Origin: a virus
DNA: 54,430 bases
Direction: 5' to 3' (one strand)
Virus record (IMG/VR): IMGVR_UViG_3300050011_000409
Coordinates: 1-54,430 of that record
Part shown: in pieces, positions 19,101-26,922 of the stretch
Position numbering within the stretch: position 1 is the stretch's first letter
Layout of the letters: every line of letters starts with the position of its first letter
Translations under genes and position numbers: made by a program
Notes under the pieces: model-generated
What the model was told of the DNA's origin: nothing
Databases searched by the model: none
What the model saw: the letters and a program-made list of their open reading frames with translations, nothing else

Positions 19101-19830
19101 AGACGGCGGCAATGTTTGGGTCGTAATAAACCACCGTTCCGCCGGGGTAAATGGTTCCGCTGGCGGCGTCAATGTTCTGAACAGCCGGCAGATTGGAGTT
19201 GGGCGGAGCGATCACCTGATACGTCGCGCCACCAATGAGAACTGTTTCGCCGAAATAACCGAGGAACGGTCCGATCAATGTGGCCGTGCCCTCAGCGCCA
19301 ATAGCCGGGACCAGGAAATTCAGGCTTGTCGTCCCCAGAATTATTTCTTGGCCGCCGATTGAACGCCGGGTAGTTGAGCCGTCATATAACAACGGCAGGC
19401 TCGCGCCGTCGTTGACGATCATGAAATTCTCCGCCTGTTTCAGCCAAGCTTGAGGCTGGTTGACCGGGTTCGGGTCGCCCGGAATGGAAATGTTAGCCAC
19501 GGTTGCGTTGCCCTTCGCGTCCGGGATGATATTGAACAGTTGTCCGCCGATGGAACAAATCAGCGATTCGAGGCCAACGTCGGGCTGATAATTCTCGGCA
19601 CCCTGCCAGAGAGCGTTTTCAAAAAGTGTTTGCAGTCCCAAATCGCCGCCGAAGTTAAGTCCGATTCTGCGCCAAGCTGGCCGGTCGGTCGCAAAGCCGC
19701 CGCGCACGGTGACGTTGGCGGCGTAGCCCATCTGGTTTTTCGGCAGCAACGTCGGCGCAACGCCGGAGTCCATGCCGGCCGCGAAATCGCCGAAGCCATC
19801 ATAGATTACGTTGGAGACTGGGGTAGCCAC
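16180..19830 (-). CDS. Large tail nozzle/stem protein with BNR repeats
   Basis: A 1216-residue protein starting MATPVSNVIYDGFGDFAAGM. The N-terminal half (PKNQMGYAANVTVRGGFATDRPAW, then repeated short beta segments) has the layout of phage tail nozzle proteins built on a beta-propeller, such as T7 gp12. Around residues 880-940 is the PNWIYYDFSNN...LFRGDSKAAANTVAQKTLD module shared with the neighbouring protein. The last ~250 residues carry BNR-like units (FSSTDGLTWTN, VSADGVNWTAYG, VSSDGISWTVGG, FSSNGNAWIPG). The two giant neighbours therefore seem to share swapped or duplicated modules. The gene ends 8 bases before the next start. No enzyme motif is evident. Confidence 0.6.
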   Translation of the reverse strand: MATPVSNVIYDGFGDFAAGMDSGVAPTLLPKNQMGYAANVTVRGGFATDRPAWRRIGLNFGGDLGLQTLFENALWQGAENYQPDVGLESLICSIGGQLFNIIPDAKGNATVANISIPGDPNPVNQPQAWLKQAENFMIVNDGASLPLLYDGSTTRRSIGGQEIILGTTSLNFLVPAIGAEGTATLIGPFLGYFGETVLIGGATYQVIAPPNSNLPAVQNIDAASGTIYPGGTVVYYDPNIAAVYTTPPVGPISIPDGTVFALGLISVSPPYTGPIGATVNWPPQDSAFYNWKVMGADTTSISLKLNLFSSPGGTLTAPTGVAKNTLMVFKPGGAPLQNVGTLSTPFTAPPVDGNGTLSFVNQYTGPLPAILSINGDHYIITAAGSGTPTNSIILLNINDTVGTPGTTPPSITAPASIYSIPELPAGRMLAYGMGRVWEVMTDSISFLAGDIVGGSSGSPNLNFRDAVLKITENLYLAGGGLFRVPGSVGEIRGLIFTATLDVSLGQGPLQVFTSRNVFSCQAPVDRTTWQSLTNPILTEALKGAGGAGQYTLTNSNADVLFRSPDGQIRSLILSRLDFNRWGDTPISLELLRVTEQENLALMNFDSGIVFDNRRLSTANPVQTAQGVVWSNLFALNFDEISSLQNKSASVYDGVWGGLKIFQLVRFSGSNRAFAFCSDTGSGIIELWELLPTGDEHLDSGILPITWQFESPTIFMGSKQKGLFDLARLVDGEIYLSDIEGRVDVTVEYRPDWSPCWYPWASFYVCSAVGPGLENQYRSRIGLGEPSASQCVQFNNKPAREARFFQLRLTFTGHCVFQGAKLGAVLVPEYEFEPPLCNKTGESGPITTPVVFNDLVFFQISCPVGTPAPIFGVLPRPNWIYYDFSNNQLVGNAGLFRGDSKAAANTVAQKTLDLWANQAVAAGYFVCLSPYNILKDDEQTSLLGTDAMQLRYLNGKYFLTRSSVNGIFSSTDGLTWTNPLAGASGLIYDVAYGSGFYVAVGAQLTVPFRCIVYKSLDGIAWTEHDDLVTVFPSYSVCFGGGSFCRFDNFGHPVVSADGVNWTAYGSVQGSTSCRKVQYLNGKFYACFADNVWSASNPAGVWTQGAFPAGYECRDIAFGNNTYVAVGFYSSGGNHSWTAVSSDGISWTVGGTLGVAESALVGVVFANGSFVACGQSGNVYFSSNGNAWIPGSTTAAAALNNIVTDGQAAIITAEGTLW

Positions 19831-19836
19831 ATCAGC

Positions 19837-20646
19837 TTAGGTCAGTTCGACAGCCGAGAGTGAGCATTCAATCGCCTCGATGCTGCCGGAATAGGGCAGG
19901 TTAGAGATGGAAGCCATCGCCTGAAGAATATCTGAAACGCCTTGGCCGGTGTAGGGCACACTCAAAATGGTAATCTCTCCAATGGTGTTGGTCTGGCCGC
20001 TGACGACGGCGGTTTGAAGATTTCCGACAGCGTTTGGAATGTCGCCTGCCGTGTTGTTGGTCCGTCGGATTTTGAAATTGATGGCCTCGTTGCCAATCGT
20101 TGCGCCGACATAATCGAACCGGCAGCGCGCGAACAGAAGATATTTTTTACCACTGGTCGCGGACAGGGTGAGAGTGATGCTGCCAACTTGAGTGTTTGGC
20201 GTGGTGGTCAACGCCTGGGAGAGTCCAACGGCGGCGCTGATCGTGCCCAAGACGGTGAAGCCGGATGTGCCATTGGCTCCAATCAAGCCCGAAGGCGATA
20301 CACCGGCCCCGGAATTGATGGTTGCGCCGGTGCTCGAATCGCCCGTGTAATCCAGATATTCGAGAACAACGGAATTGCTGGACGGAATCGAGACGACGGT
20401 AAAATTGGCGAGGTTTGAGCCGTCCGAGATGAACACATTTTGACCCGGAGTCATCCAAGTTGAATTGGTCACGGACACGGTGACGTTGGCCGCAGCGGAT
20501 GGCAGGCTGAAAGGGGCTGTGGTGATCGTGAAGGCATTAACGCCATCGGCACCCGCCACGCCGTTCGTGCCGCCCGAACCCTCCGGCCCAGGGACGTTGA
20601 CCGGCGGTGTTGGACAGGGCTGGCAACAATCGTTGAGTATTGACAT
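19837..20646 (-). CDS. Fibre protein with short collagen-like segment
   Basis: A 269-residue protein. The N-terminus has a Cys/Pro-rich start (MSILNDCCQPCPTPP) and a short Gly-X-Y stretch (GPEGSGGTNGVAGADG). This is followed by the module NVTVSVTNSTWMTPGQNVFISDGSNLA... that is shared with the BNR protein at 13617-16172. The last ~130 residues are beta-rich (VGSITLTLSATSGKKYLLFA). It is the first gene of the long minus-strand virion unit and starts seven bases from the divergent terminase start. A trimeric fibre is the likely role. Confidence 0.65.
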   Translation of the reverse strand: MSILNDCCQPCPTPPVNVPGPEGSGGTNGVAGADGVNAFTITTAPFSLPSAAANVTVSVTNSTWMTPGQNVFISDGSNLANFTVVSIPSSNSVVLEYLDYTGDSSTGATINSGAGVSPSGLIGANGTSGFTVLGTISAAVGLSQALTTTPNTQVGSITLTLSATSGKKYLLFARCRFDYVGATIGNEAINFKIRRTNNTAGDIPNAVGNLQTAVVSGQTNTIGEITILSVPYTGQGVSDILQAMASISNLPYSGSIEAIECSLSAVELT

Positions 20647-20652
20647 GCTTTA

Positions 20653-22494
20653 ATGTTACCGTTGCCAAGCTTTCTGTCTAGTGGCAAATTGTCAAAAGTG
20701 ATTTACTCCGACCAATACGGCGCTCAGTGGCCGCGCAAGCCTGACGACCTGAAAATCGAGTTTCATCAGATTCAACTCAAATGGAAACAACATCTGGCCG
20801 GCACTGATTGCGCCGATGTCCTGCTGAAACATTATCTTGCCGCGCGCAAACTCATCTGGCCCGACCGTTATTGCCATCGCTGGACGGAATTGATCTATGA
20901 GCAGGTGATCAAAAACGCCATCGTGATCCTCATGGGCAGTGCCTCGTCTCAAAAAACGGCGCACGCCTCCGAATTCAACCTGATTGATTACTGGCTTTAT
21001 CCGAACGAAACCGCCGTATTGGTTAGCAGCACGACGCGCGACAAATTGGAAGATGCGGTCTGGGGGGAAATCAAGCACCTCTGGAAGGCGGGAAGGGAAC
21101 GGTTCCCGTGGCTGGCCGGACACATGATTGACTATAAGCAGCGCATTTCGACCGACGAGCGCGGAGCCGATTCCGATGATGCGCGCGATTTGAGAAAGGG
21201 AATTTTTTGCAAAGCTCTGTTCGTAGGAAAACAATATGTCGGGCTTGGCGGCTTTTCCGGCATCAAGCAAAAGCGCATCCGATTACAGGCAGACGAATTA
21301 CAATTTTGCGCACCGACGTTCCTCGCCTGCCTGCCCAATCTTCGGAGCAACACGCGCGCTGGCGGTTTGAAGGTGATCGGCAGCGGCAATCCACGTCACG
21401 ACCCGAATGATCAACTCGGCATGGCGGCAGAGCCGCTGGAAGGCTGGCCAGCCATGGACGGCATCGAGAAAACGACCGTCTGGCCGATCAAGTTGCTGGG
21501 CGGCGTCTGCGTGAACTTGATCGGAACGGACAGCCCTAACTTTGACCAAGACTTTGACAAATATCCCGGACTGATCGGGCACGAATATGAGAAAATAATC
21601 GCGCACGATTACGGCAAGGATTCGCCCGAATACGAAACTCAAATCCGTGGCCGGATGCGGATCGGCCTGGAACATTCTCGGGTCATCACGCGGCAGCTTT
21701 GCCGGTTGCATCATGCCGGTGAAAAGGCGGTCTGGGGCGGCAAACCTCGAACCCGGATTTACGGCGTTGACCCAGCCTATGGCGGCGGCGACCGCTGTAT
21801 AGGCGGATGGATTGAATTTGGAGAGGGGGCCAGCGGCCTGCAAATCCTGCGGGTGAATCCGCCGCGCATCTTAAAAATCGTCGTCAACCCGGATTACCCG
21901 CCCGAAGAACAGATTGCCGATCTGGTGAAACTGGACTTGGAACAAAACGGCATCCCGCCGGAGAACTGTTTTTACGACTCATTCGGTAAGGGCACCATCG
22001 GTTTTGCCTTCGCGCGCAAATTCGGGGCGAATCCTCCGGTGCCCGTGGACGCGGGCGCGCGGCCCACAGAGCGCCCGGTGCGCTACGACCTGTGGCTGAC
22101 TGAACGCGACGGTCGGCGGCGGCTCAAGCGGTGCGATGAGCACTATTCCAAGTTCATCACAGAGATGTGGTTTTCGGTTCGCGAGACGATTGAAAGTGAG
22201 CAGATGTGCGAACTGCCGGAAGATGTGATGCTGGAAGGCTGCTGGCGTGAATACAAGACCGTGGCCGGCGACCGCATCGAGGTCGAGCCGAAGGACGAAT
22301 TGAAGGAGCGCATGGGGAAAAGCCCTGACCTTTTTGACCATCTTGCGATTTGCTGCGAAGGCGCGCGGCGACTCGGTTTCAAAATCAAACGGCTGGGCAT
22401 GGATGTTCCCGTCGAAGATTCAACCTGGGACTGGTTTTGGAAGCGGCAAGACCAGTTGAAGGAGCAGAGAGCGAAGCACGCTCTTACTTTTTGA
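20653..22494 (+). CDS. terL: Terminase large subunit (packaging ATPase-nuclease)
   Basis: A 613-residue packaging motor. A Walker A-like loop GSASSQKT lies at residues 95-102 after a hydrophobic strand (AIVILM). A Walker B-like LQADELQF lies near 211-218, and a coupling-type segment GSGNPRHDPN near 243-252. The RNase H-like nuclease has GVDPAYGGGDRC at 371-382 and YDSFGKG at 441-447, with a late SPDLFDHLAICCEGA providing the third acidic site. The length is normal for the family. It is a lone plus-strand gene between two minus-strand units and ends 10 bases inside the convergent co-chaperonin gene. No small terminase subunit is recognisable next to it. Confidence 0.85.
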   Translation: MLPLPSFLSSGKLSKVIYSDQYGAQWPRKPDDLKIEFHQIQLKWKQHLAGTDCADVLLKHYLAARKLIWPDRYCHRWTELIYEQVIKNAIVILMGSASSQKTAHASEFNLIDYWLYPNETAVLVSSTTRDKLEDAVWGEIKHLWKAGRERFPWLAGHMIDYKQRISTDERGADSDDARDLRKGIFCKALFVGKQYVGLGGFSGIKQKRIRLQADELQFCAPTFLACLPNLRSNTRAGGLKVIGSGNPRHDPNDQLGMAAEPLEGWPAMDGIEKTTVWPIKLLGGVCVNLIGTDSPNFDQDFDKYPGLIGHEYEKIIAHDYGKDSPEYETQIRGRMRIGLEHSRVITRQLCRLHHAGEKAVWGGKPRTRIYGVDPAYGGGDRCIGGWIEFGEGASGLQILRVNPPRILKIVVNPDYPPEEQIADLVKLDLEQNGIPPENCFYDSFGKGTIGFAFARKFGANPPVPVDAGARPTERPVRYDLWLTERDGRRRLKRCDEHYSKFITEMWFSVRETIESEQMCELPEDVMLEGCWREYKTVAGDRIEVEPKDELKERMGKSPDLFDHLAICCEGARRLGFKIKRLGMDVPVEDSTWDWFWKRQDQLKEQRAKHALTF

Positions 22495-22786
22495 TGATGC
22501 AGTTGATTTCGTGCTCGTGGACCATGCGTAATTCGACGCCGTTGAAATCAATTTGGCTGGCACTGTAAAAGTTGAACACGACTTCATCGCCGACTGCGAC
22601 GGTCATGGGGATGCGGACGCCCTGCTCAGACCAACGGCCCGGCCCGATGGCGACTACGATGCCTCGCGTCGGCTTGTCCTTGGCCAGTTCTGGCACAAAG
22701 ATTGCGCCGATTTTTTCCGGGGCTTTAATTGGTTCGATTATCACCCTGTCCGTCACTGGGAACAGGCTGCTGTAAGGGGATGACAT
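22484..22786 (-). CDS. GroES-like co-chaperonin
   Basis: A 100-residue protein with the Cpn10/GroES pattern: FPVTDRVIIEPIKAPEKIG near the start, the mobile-loop region then IFVPELAKDKPTRGIVVAIGPG, and the closing strand VAVGDEVVFNFYSASQID. Family members form a heptameric lid on GroEL and help protein folding. Phage versions (T4 gp31 type) allow folding of capsid proteins too large for host GroES. It lies at the end of the scaffold operon and overlaps the preceding gene by 62 bases, which suggests coupled translation. No GroEL is encoded, so it would act with the host chaperonin. Confidence 0.8.
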   Translation of the reverse strand: MSSPYSSLFPVTDRVIIEPIKAPEKIGAIFVPELAKDKPTRGIVVAIGPGRWSEQGVRIPMTVAVGDEVVFNFYSASQIDFNGVELRMVHEHEINCIIKK

Positions 22787-23018
22787 TTTTGGGTTCCTCG
22801 GTTTTAGGTTTCGATTTCAAAACGGTTTCGGCGGTCTTGGCAAGAGCGACTTGTTCGGCAATTTGCGCGCCGCGTTTGATGGAATAGAGAACGTCCTGGG
22901 CGATGCCGGCCAGAACGGTATAAACGATGGCGGGATGCACGTCGTTCTTCGCAGCGTCGGTGACGATGGCGGCGATTTCTTTTTGGAATTGTTCAGCGGG
23001 ATTTGTTGATTTGCTCAT
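22725..23018 (-). CDS. Small helical protein in scaffold operon
   Basis: A 97-residue protein, mostly helical (NPAEQFQKEIAAIVTDAAKN and VYTVLAGIAQDVLYSIKRG), with a charged, Lys/Pro-rich tail. It starts three bases after the scaffold-like gene stop. Its last 62 bases overlap the start of the GroES-like gene in another frame. I recognise no family. A role in capsid assembly is inferred only from the operon. Confidence 0.6.
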   Translation of the reverse strand: MSKSTNPAEQFQKEIAAIVTDAAKNDVHPAIVYTVLAGIAQDVLYSIKRGAQIAEQVALAKTAETVLKSKPKTEEPKNVIPLQQPVPSDGQGDNRTN

Positions 23019-23021
23019 AAA

Positions 23022-24341
23022 TTATCCATTTCCAGCCGCCAAGCGGTCAAACTCGGCGTCAATGTCGTCCAGCGTGGTTGCGCCTTTTTTCTTGCCGCCA
23101 GCTTCCACCCTGCGCGTCTCGCCGCGTCCGGGTGCGGACTGCTCGTAGCCGGCGAGTTGTTCGCGCAATTCCTTCAACTCGGTGTCCTTCTGGTTCAGGC
23201 GATACACCAGCCGGTCATGGGCGGCGGCGCGGTTGCGAATGGCACTATGCAACAGAGTCATTTCCGCCTGGGGCAACTGGCCATTCACCAGCTTGTCTTT
23301 CAGCGAGGCCGGCAGCTTGACAATTTCAGAGGGGTCAAGGATGCCGAACGCGAGGTCGGTCAGGCGCGTGCCGTAGGCCAGCAAGTCGTTGCCCTTGGTG
23401 TCGGCTGGATCGGTGCCGAACAATTGTGGATATTTTTCCGCAGCCAGTTTGTTCGCCGCGTGCCAACGCTCGCTCGCCTCCTTCTGCGATTTTGTCTGTA
23501 ATTCCCGAAACTGGGTTTCCCTCGTGCCGGCTTGTTTGCGGAAATCCTCGATGGCCGTCCGCATCTGTGTGTGATGATCGAGCACCTTGTCGCGCTGCAT
23601 GGTGATGCGCGCGGCGTTATAGCCGAAATGGTCGGCGATGAATTTGTTGGCCGTGTCCTCGTCCTGAATGGCCATGAGCGCATCCCAGTCAGCCTCGCTG
23701 CCCTTGCGGGTTTTGCCGGGTTCGAGCACCGCGCCGAATTCATCCGATTTGTCCGGGTCCTTGAAATTCAGAGTGGCGAGAAGCTTCTGGCCCTGCTCGT
23801 AGGCTTTCAAAAACGGCTGCTGGTATTTTTCCTTATATTCGGTGCTGCGCTCATAGTTTGAAAACTTGAGTTCGTTTTCCAGTTCGTCACGCCGTTTGTT
23901 CCAAGAGTCGCGATCTTTTAGCAACTGTTCCTTTTCCGTGTCGGCCTTGGGCTTGGAGGATTCGGATTGGAGCGTTTCGTATTTGCTTTTCCAGTCGGCG
24001 GCCTCGGTGCGAGTGCGGTCGAGTTCATCGCGCAAGGTGGATGCCTTGACCTTGGGCGGCAACTCGCCGGGCTTTGCTTGAGTCCCTTTGACTTCGGCAG
24101 GCGATTTGATTTCGTCTGGCTTCGTTTCAGGAGCGAGTTTGGTGTCTGGCGCTGGTTTTGTGTCGGCAGCTGGCTTGGCGTCGGGTTTAGGTTCGGGCGG
24201 GGCTGAAATCAGGGCGTCAAAACCGGCATAGGCGGAATCCATGTTCGGCCCGGACGATTGGGGCGAATGCGGGTTCGGCCCGGCGGGGGCTGCGGGGGCC
24301 GGGGCTGGTGCGGGAGGGGCGGCTGGTGCTTCGGCAGGCAT
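23022..24341 (-). CDS. Putative capsid scaffolding protein
   Basis: A 439-residue protein. Its first ~95 residues are Ala/Pro/Lys-rich and look disordered (APAAPPAPAPAPAAPAG, then repeated KPxxDTKxAPETKP units). A long charged coiled coil follows (~100-190, RDELDRTRTEAADWKSKYET), then more helix, a second coiled coil near 375-395, and an acidic-helical C-terminus (TTLDDIDAEFDRLAAGNG). This composition is typical of phage scaffolding proteins, which guide shell assembly and then leave. It is in a minus-strand operon with the GroES-like gene but far from the probable capsid gene. No protease motif is visible. Confidence 0.6.
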   Translation of the reverse strand: MPAEAPAAPPAPAPAPAAPAGPNPHSPQSSGPNMDSAYAGFDALISAPPEPKPDAKPAADTKPAPDTKLAPETKPDEIKSPAEVKGTQAKPGELPPKVKASTLRDELDRTRTEAADWKSKYETLQSESSKPKADTEKEQLLKDRDSWNKRRDELENELKFSNYERSTEYKEKYQQPFLKAYEQGQKLLATLNFKDPDKSDEFGAVLEPGKTRKGSEADWDALMAIQDEDTANKFIADHFGYNAARITMQRDKVLDHHTQMRTAIEDFRKQAGTRETQFRELQTKSQKEASERWHAANKLAAEKYPQLFGTDPADTKGNDLLAYGTRLTDLAFGILDPSEIVKLPASLKDKLVNGQLPQAEMTLLHSAIRNRAAAHDRLVYRLNQKDTELKELREQLAGYEQSAPGRGETRRVEAGGKKKGATTLDDIDAEFDRLAAGNG

Positions 24342-24345
24342 AAAT

Positions 24346-24615
24346 TTACGCTTTGGGATTCAGTTGTCCCATGGTTGTCGGTTTGGAGGCGGGGGAATCC
24401 TCATTCAACTTTTCGAGTGTGCGGCGGAAGGCGTCCGCGCCTTCCTTGCGCCAGCGATTGGCCGCAGCGGTTGCCACGTCGGCGGCAATGGATAGACACT
24501 GGTCATATTCCAGCGTGGCGGTATCGAGCGCGGTCTGCATCTGGTTGCTGTAAATCAAATCATTATAGCCGCGCGTCAGCGAGCGGTTCGTGCGGAATTT
24601 TTCGCGGGGACTCAT
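24346..24615 (-). CDS. Small basic helical protein
   Basis: An 89-residue protein. It has a basic N-terminus (MSPREKFRTNRSLTRGYND) and a helical middle with two Cys-free amphipathic stretches. It starts within an ATGA overlap with the preceding 52-residue gene and ends four bases before the scaffold-like gene. No family recognised. Confidence 0.6.
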   Translation of the reverse strand: MSPREKFRTNRSLTRGYNDLIYSNQMQTALDTATLEYDQCLSIAADVATAAANRWRKEGADAFRRTLEKLNEDSPASKPTTMGQLNPKA

Positions 24616-24770
24616 AGGAATTTCGGCTTGCTCGCGCCGCCCTTTTTCTTGCGCGGACGATGGACTTTCAGCTTCCGATCAAAAACTGGCTCTTGATTTA
24701 CGAGGCGTTGGCCGAAACGCTGTCCGCTGGTCGCTGGACGATTACCGGAAGATGGAGCGGGGGAGTTCAT
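24612..24770 (-). CDS. Small basic protein (52 residues)
   Basis: A 52-residue basic protein (MNSPAPSSGNRPATSGQRFG ... RPRKKKGGASKPKFL). Both ends are ATGA overlaps: its start overlaps the stop of the gene at 24767-25018 and its stop overlaps the start of the gene at 24346-24615. The double coupling is the main evidence that it is real. Function unknown. Confidence 0.55.
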   Translation of the reverse strand: MNSPAPSSGNRPATSGQRFGQRLVNQEPVFDRKLKVHRPRKKKGGASKPKFL

Positions 24771-25018
24771 TTCTTCGCGCCTCCAACGGCTTTGCCGCCG
24801 GCGCGGGCACCACGCCCGCCGCGCCCGCCGCGCGAGCTTCCGCGTTTGCCGCCCATTTTGTCCGGGGCTTTGATGGCGGTGCTGTGGAGGTTTTGATTGG
24901 TGGCGTGGCTGCGGATGGCCTTCGTCAGAATCTTCTGCATGGCGAATGGCGCAACGGGAATGCCGCGCGGCAAAAAAGTCGGCAACGCGGGCAGGCTGGC
25001 GGCGGTCGGTTCGTTCAT
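24767..25018 (-). CDS. Small Gly/Arg-rich protein, first gene of scaffold operon
   Basis: An 83-residue protein. I chose the ATG at 25016-25018 (MNEPTAASLPALP) because a good promoter lies just upstream; a longer frame would run through that promoter. The C-terminus is a Gly/Arg/Lys-rich tail (GGKRGSSRGGRGGRG), which often binds nucleic acid. It leads the minus operon toward the scaffold-like and GroES-like genes. No family recognised. Confidence 0.55.
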   Translation of the reverse strand: MNEPTAASLPALPTFLPRGIPVAPFAMQKILTKAIRSHATNQNLHSTAIKAPDKMGGKRGSSRGGRGGRGARAGGKAVGGAKK

Positions 25019-25031
25019 GGTTCGCAATGTC

Positions 25032-25060
25032 AGTAAAACACTGAAAGCGGGGGTTGTCAA
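25032..25060 (-). promoter_or_regulatory. Sigma70-type promoter for scaffold operon
   Basis: On the minus strand, TTGACA (25055-25060) is separated by exactly 17 bases from TTTACT (25032-25037). The -10 box ends 13 bases before the ATG at 25018, so the 5' leader would be only a few bases long. Confidence 0.6.
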
Positions 25061-25128
25061 GCGGCAACTGAAAAATAATGTTATTTTTCTCTTGACTAAA
25101 ACACCAAATGTTGTCAATTCTCTTAAAG

Positions 25129-25326
25129 ATGAAAACGAAGCTCAACATGACCGAGAAAATGAAAGCAAAAATCTTCGCGCTTGCCCCCGACTCGAAAGAC
25201 TCTTTTGTTGTCAAGAGCCACCGCGAGATGACCGCGTGTTATCGCGCCGCCGAAACGCTTGGCCTGAAAATCGGACGCCAAGTTGATTGGGCGCGTGGCG
25301 GGTGGCGGGTGATTCGATTCACATAA
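25129..25326 (+). CDS. Small protein upstream of Sak4-like gene
   Basis: A 65-residue protein starting at ATG 25129 (MKTKLNMTEKMKAKI); an ATG seven codons upstream is possible. It is basic and helical, ending RGGWRVIRFT. It opens the plus-strand recombination module, divergent from the scaffold operon. The arrangement and basic charge would suit a small DNA-binding or regulatory protein, but I see no clear helix-turn-helix. Confidence 0.5.
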   Translation: MKTKLNMTEKMKAKIFALAPDSKDSFVVKSHREMTACYRAAETLGLKIGRQVDWARGGWRVIRFT

Positions 25327-25356
25327 CCCGAAGAACGTCACGACCAAACCCTGATT

Positions 25357-25578
25357 ATGAACACCCACAAATTATGTGTATCATGCCGATGGTTCGCTCT
25401 GGCACCAGCCAGCCAAGACGCCGAAAACGCGAACTGCAAACAACCGACCCTGCAAAAGACTTCGCCTGTGACGGGCAAGATTGAAATGCGATTTTGCGGC
25501 AACGAACGCCAGGGCATGGGCGCCTGCGGGCCGGACGCAAACCTGTTCGAGCAGAAACCGGAAACGACAAATTTATGA
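25357..25578 (+). CDS. Small Cys-rich zinc-binding protein
   Basis: A 73-residue protein with five cysteines in a recurring phage pattern: CVSC near the N-terminus, then NANCKQP, RFCGNER and a final GACGPDANLFE. The ending resembles a common small phage family with a C-G-P-E/D-x-x-LFE tail. Four cysteines could bind one zinc. Its stop overlaps the start of the Sak4-like gene in an ATGA junction, so the two are coupled. Function unknown. Confidence 0.65.
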   Translation: MNTHKLCVSCRWFALAPASQDAENANCKQPTLQKTSPVTGKIEMRFCGNERQGMGACGPDANLFEQKPETTNL

Positions 25579-26594
25579 GCTTTGAAATTCACGCAGCATC
25601 GCGGCAGGGAATCAAACCGCTTGTCGGTTTTTACGGCAAGTCAGGCAGCGGGAAAACAATGTCAGCACTTTTGCTGGCGCGCGGCATCGCCGGGCCGACC
25701 AGAAAAATCACACTGATTGACAGTGAGAATGGTCGAGGGTCAATCTTCGCCGACCTGATCCCGGGCGGATACGGGGTGTTGAATCTCGATGCCCCATTTT
25801 CCCCGGCGCGTTACGAAGAAGCCATTGCCGAGGCCGAGAAATCGTCCGATGTGGTTTTGGTAGATTCGATGTCCCATGAATGGAGCGGGGAAGGCGGCGT
25901 TCTGGATTGGGCGGAAGAAGAATTGCAGCGCATGGGCGGCGGGGACAACAACAAGATGCGGTCGTGGGTCAAGCCTAAAATGGCGCACAAGAAGATGGTT
26001 CAACGCCTACTACGAAGCAAGTGCGCCCTGATATGCTGTCTGCGTGGTGAAGAAAAGACGCACATCACAAAGCCGGAGGCCGGACAAAAAGCAAAAGTCA
26101 TCACCGACGAATTTTCAACACCGCTTTTTGACCCGCGCTTTATTTACGAATTGCTTCTCAACTTTGAAACGGTCGCGCACAGCGGCGTTGGCGGGTTTAT
26201 TGTGCCGCGCAAGATAACGCATCCTTCGATTGCGGCGATTCTCCCGCGTGAGAATGAGCAAATCAGCATCAAGCACGGCGAAGCGTTGGCCGCATGGTGC
26301 GCGTCGGCGGGGTCGCCAGCAGGCGTTTCGTCACTATCGGCTACCGTGACAGCCCCTAAATCGTCTGGGGACGCGTCAGATGAGAAGCAAAAGCTGGAAT
26401 TGGAGCTTTGGGGAGTCCTTAAATCAATCAGGACGCCGGGGAAAAAGGGATTTGCCGAAGTAAATGCGTGGCTCTGGCGCGAGGAAATTCTTGACGCCGC
26501 CATTGAACCGCCTCAAACAGTGGAAAGTTTGACGCCTGCAAAACTCCGTGAAGTCATTTCAAAGGCAAAGGCAAAACTTGGACAACTGGTTTGA
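25575..26594 (+). CDS. Sak4-like RecA-fold recombination ATPase
   Basis: A 339-residue AAA/RecA-fold ATPase. The start MSFEIHAASR at 25575 is chosen because it overlaps the upstream stop (ATGA). Walker A is GKSGSGKT (residues 21-28), the acidic strand DVVLVDSMSHEW is near 92-103, and KITLIDSENGR near 44-54 is the usual second motif. The core resembles the Sak4/AAA_24 group of phage single-strand annealing or RecA-like proteins. The C-terminal ~120 residues are charged and helical. Together with the RecE-like nuclease downstream it makes a recombination pair, used for end repair or genome circularisation. Helicase activity is not indicated. Confidence 0.75.
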   Translation: MSFEIHAASRQGIKPLVGFYGKSGSGKTMSALLLARGIAGPTRKITLIDSENGRGSIFADLIPGGYGVLNLDAPFSPARYEEAIAEAEKSSDVVLVDSMSHEWSGEGGVLDWAEEELQRMGGGDNNKMRSWVKPKMAHKKMVQRLLRSKCALICCLRGEEKTHITKPEAGQKAKVITDEFSTPLFDPRFIYELLLNFETVAHSGVGGFIVPRKITHPSIAAILPRENEQISIKHGEALAAWCASAGSPAGVSSLSATVTAPKSSGDASDEKQKLELELWGVLKSIRTPGKKGFAEVNAWLWREEILDAAIEPPQTVESLTPAKLREVISKAKAKLGQLV

Positions 26595-26597
26595 AGT

Positions 26598-26780
26598 ATG
26601 ACAATAGATCACGCGCCAACAATCCGGGCTTTCGTCGAGGAACGATTGAATCAACTCCGCGCCCGGACTTCATATTATGAGGGAAAAGAAAATGTGATCG
26701 AGGAATTGGAGAATGTTCTAACGCTCATTGATGGCCTGAACAAGCAAAACGAACTTCTGACAAAGGCGCTGGGGATTTGA
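26598..26780 (+). CDS. Small coiled-coil protein
   Basis: A 60-residue, almost entirely helical protein (FVEERLNQLRARTSYYEGK, then a Leu-rich EELENVLTLIDGLNKQNELL heptad). It starts three bases after the Sak4-like stop, so it is co-transcribed. It may be a small partner of the recombinase; no family recognised. Confidence 0.6.
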   Translation: MTIDHAPTIRAFVEERLNQLRARTSYYEGKENVIEELENVLTLIDGLNKQNELLTKALGI

Positions 26781-26878
26781 CAAAACTCCAATTTGATTTA
26801 TGCTTTCCTTGTGCAACGACAATCAAACTCTGCTCTCGCCCGCGAAGCCGTCAAACCGGCTGACTTCGCCTTTATCGG

Positions 26879-26922
26879 CATCGTTGCACACGCGGGCGGG
26901 AGCGTTCAAAGGTGCAACGATG
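26879..26922 (+). promoter_or_regulatory. Hairpin covering the HNH start codon
   Basis: Perfect 11-base inverted arms CATCGTTGCAC (26879-26889) and GTGCAACGATG (26912-26922) flank a 22-base loop. The right arm contains the ATG of the HNH gene (26920-26922). In mRNA the stem would hide the start codon, so translation could be limited. Confidence 0.5.

Noticed and set aside
25355-25600. Several overlapping minus-strand frames near the Sak4-like gene
   Set aside because: They are shadows of the plus-strand Cys-rich and ATPase genes; the plus genes have ATGA coupling and recognisable motifs.
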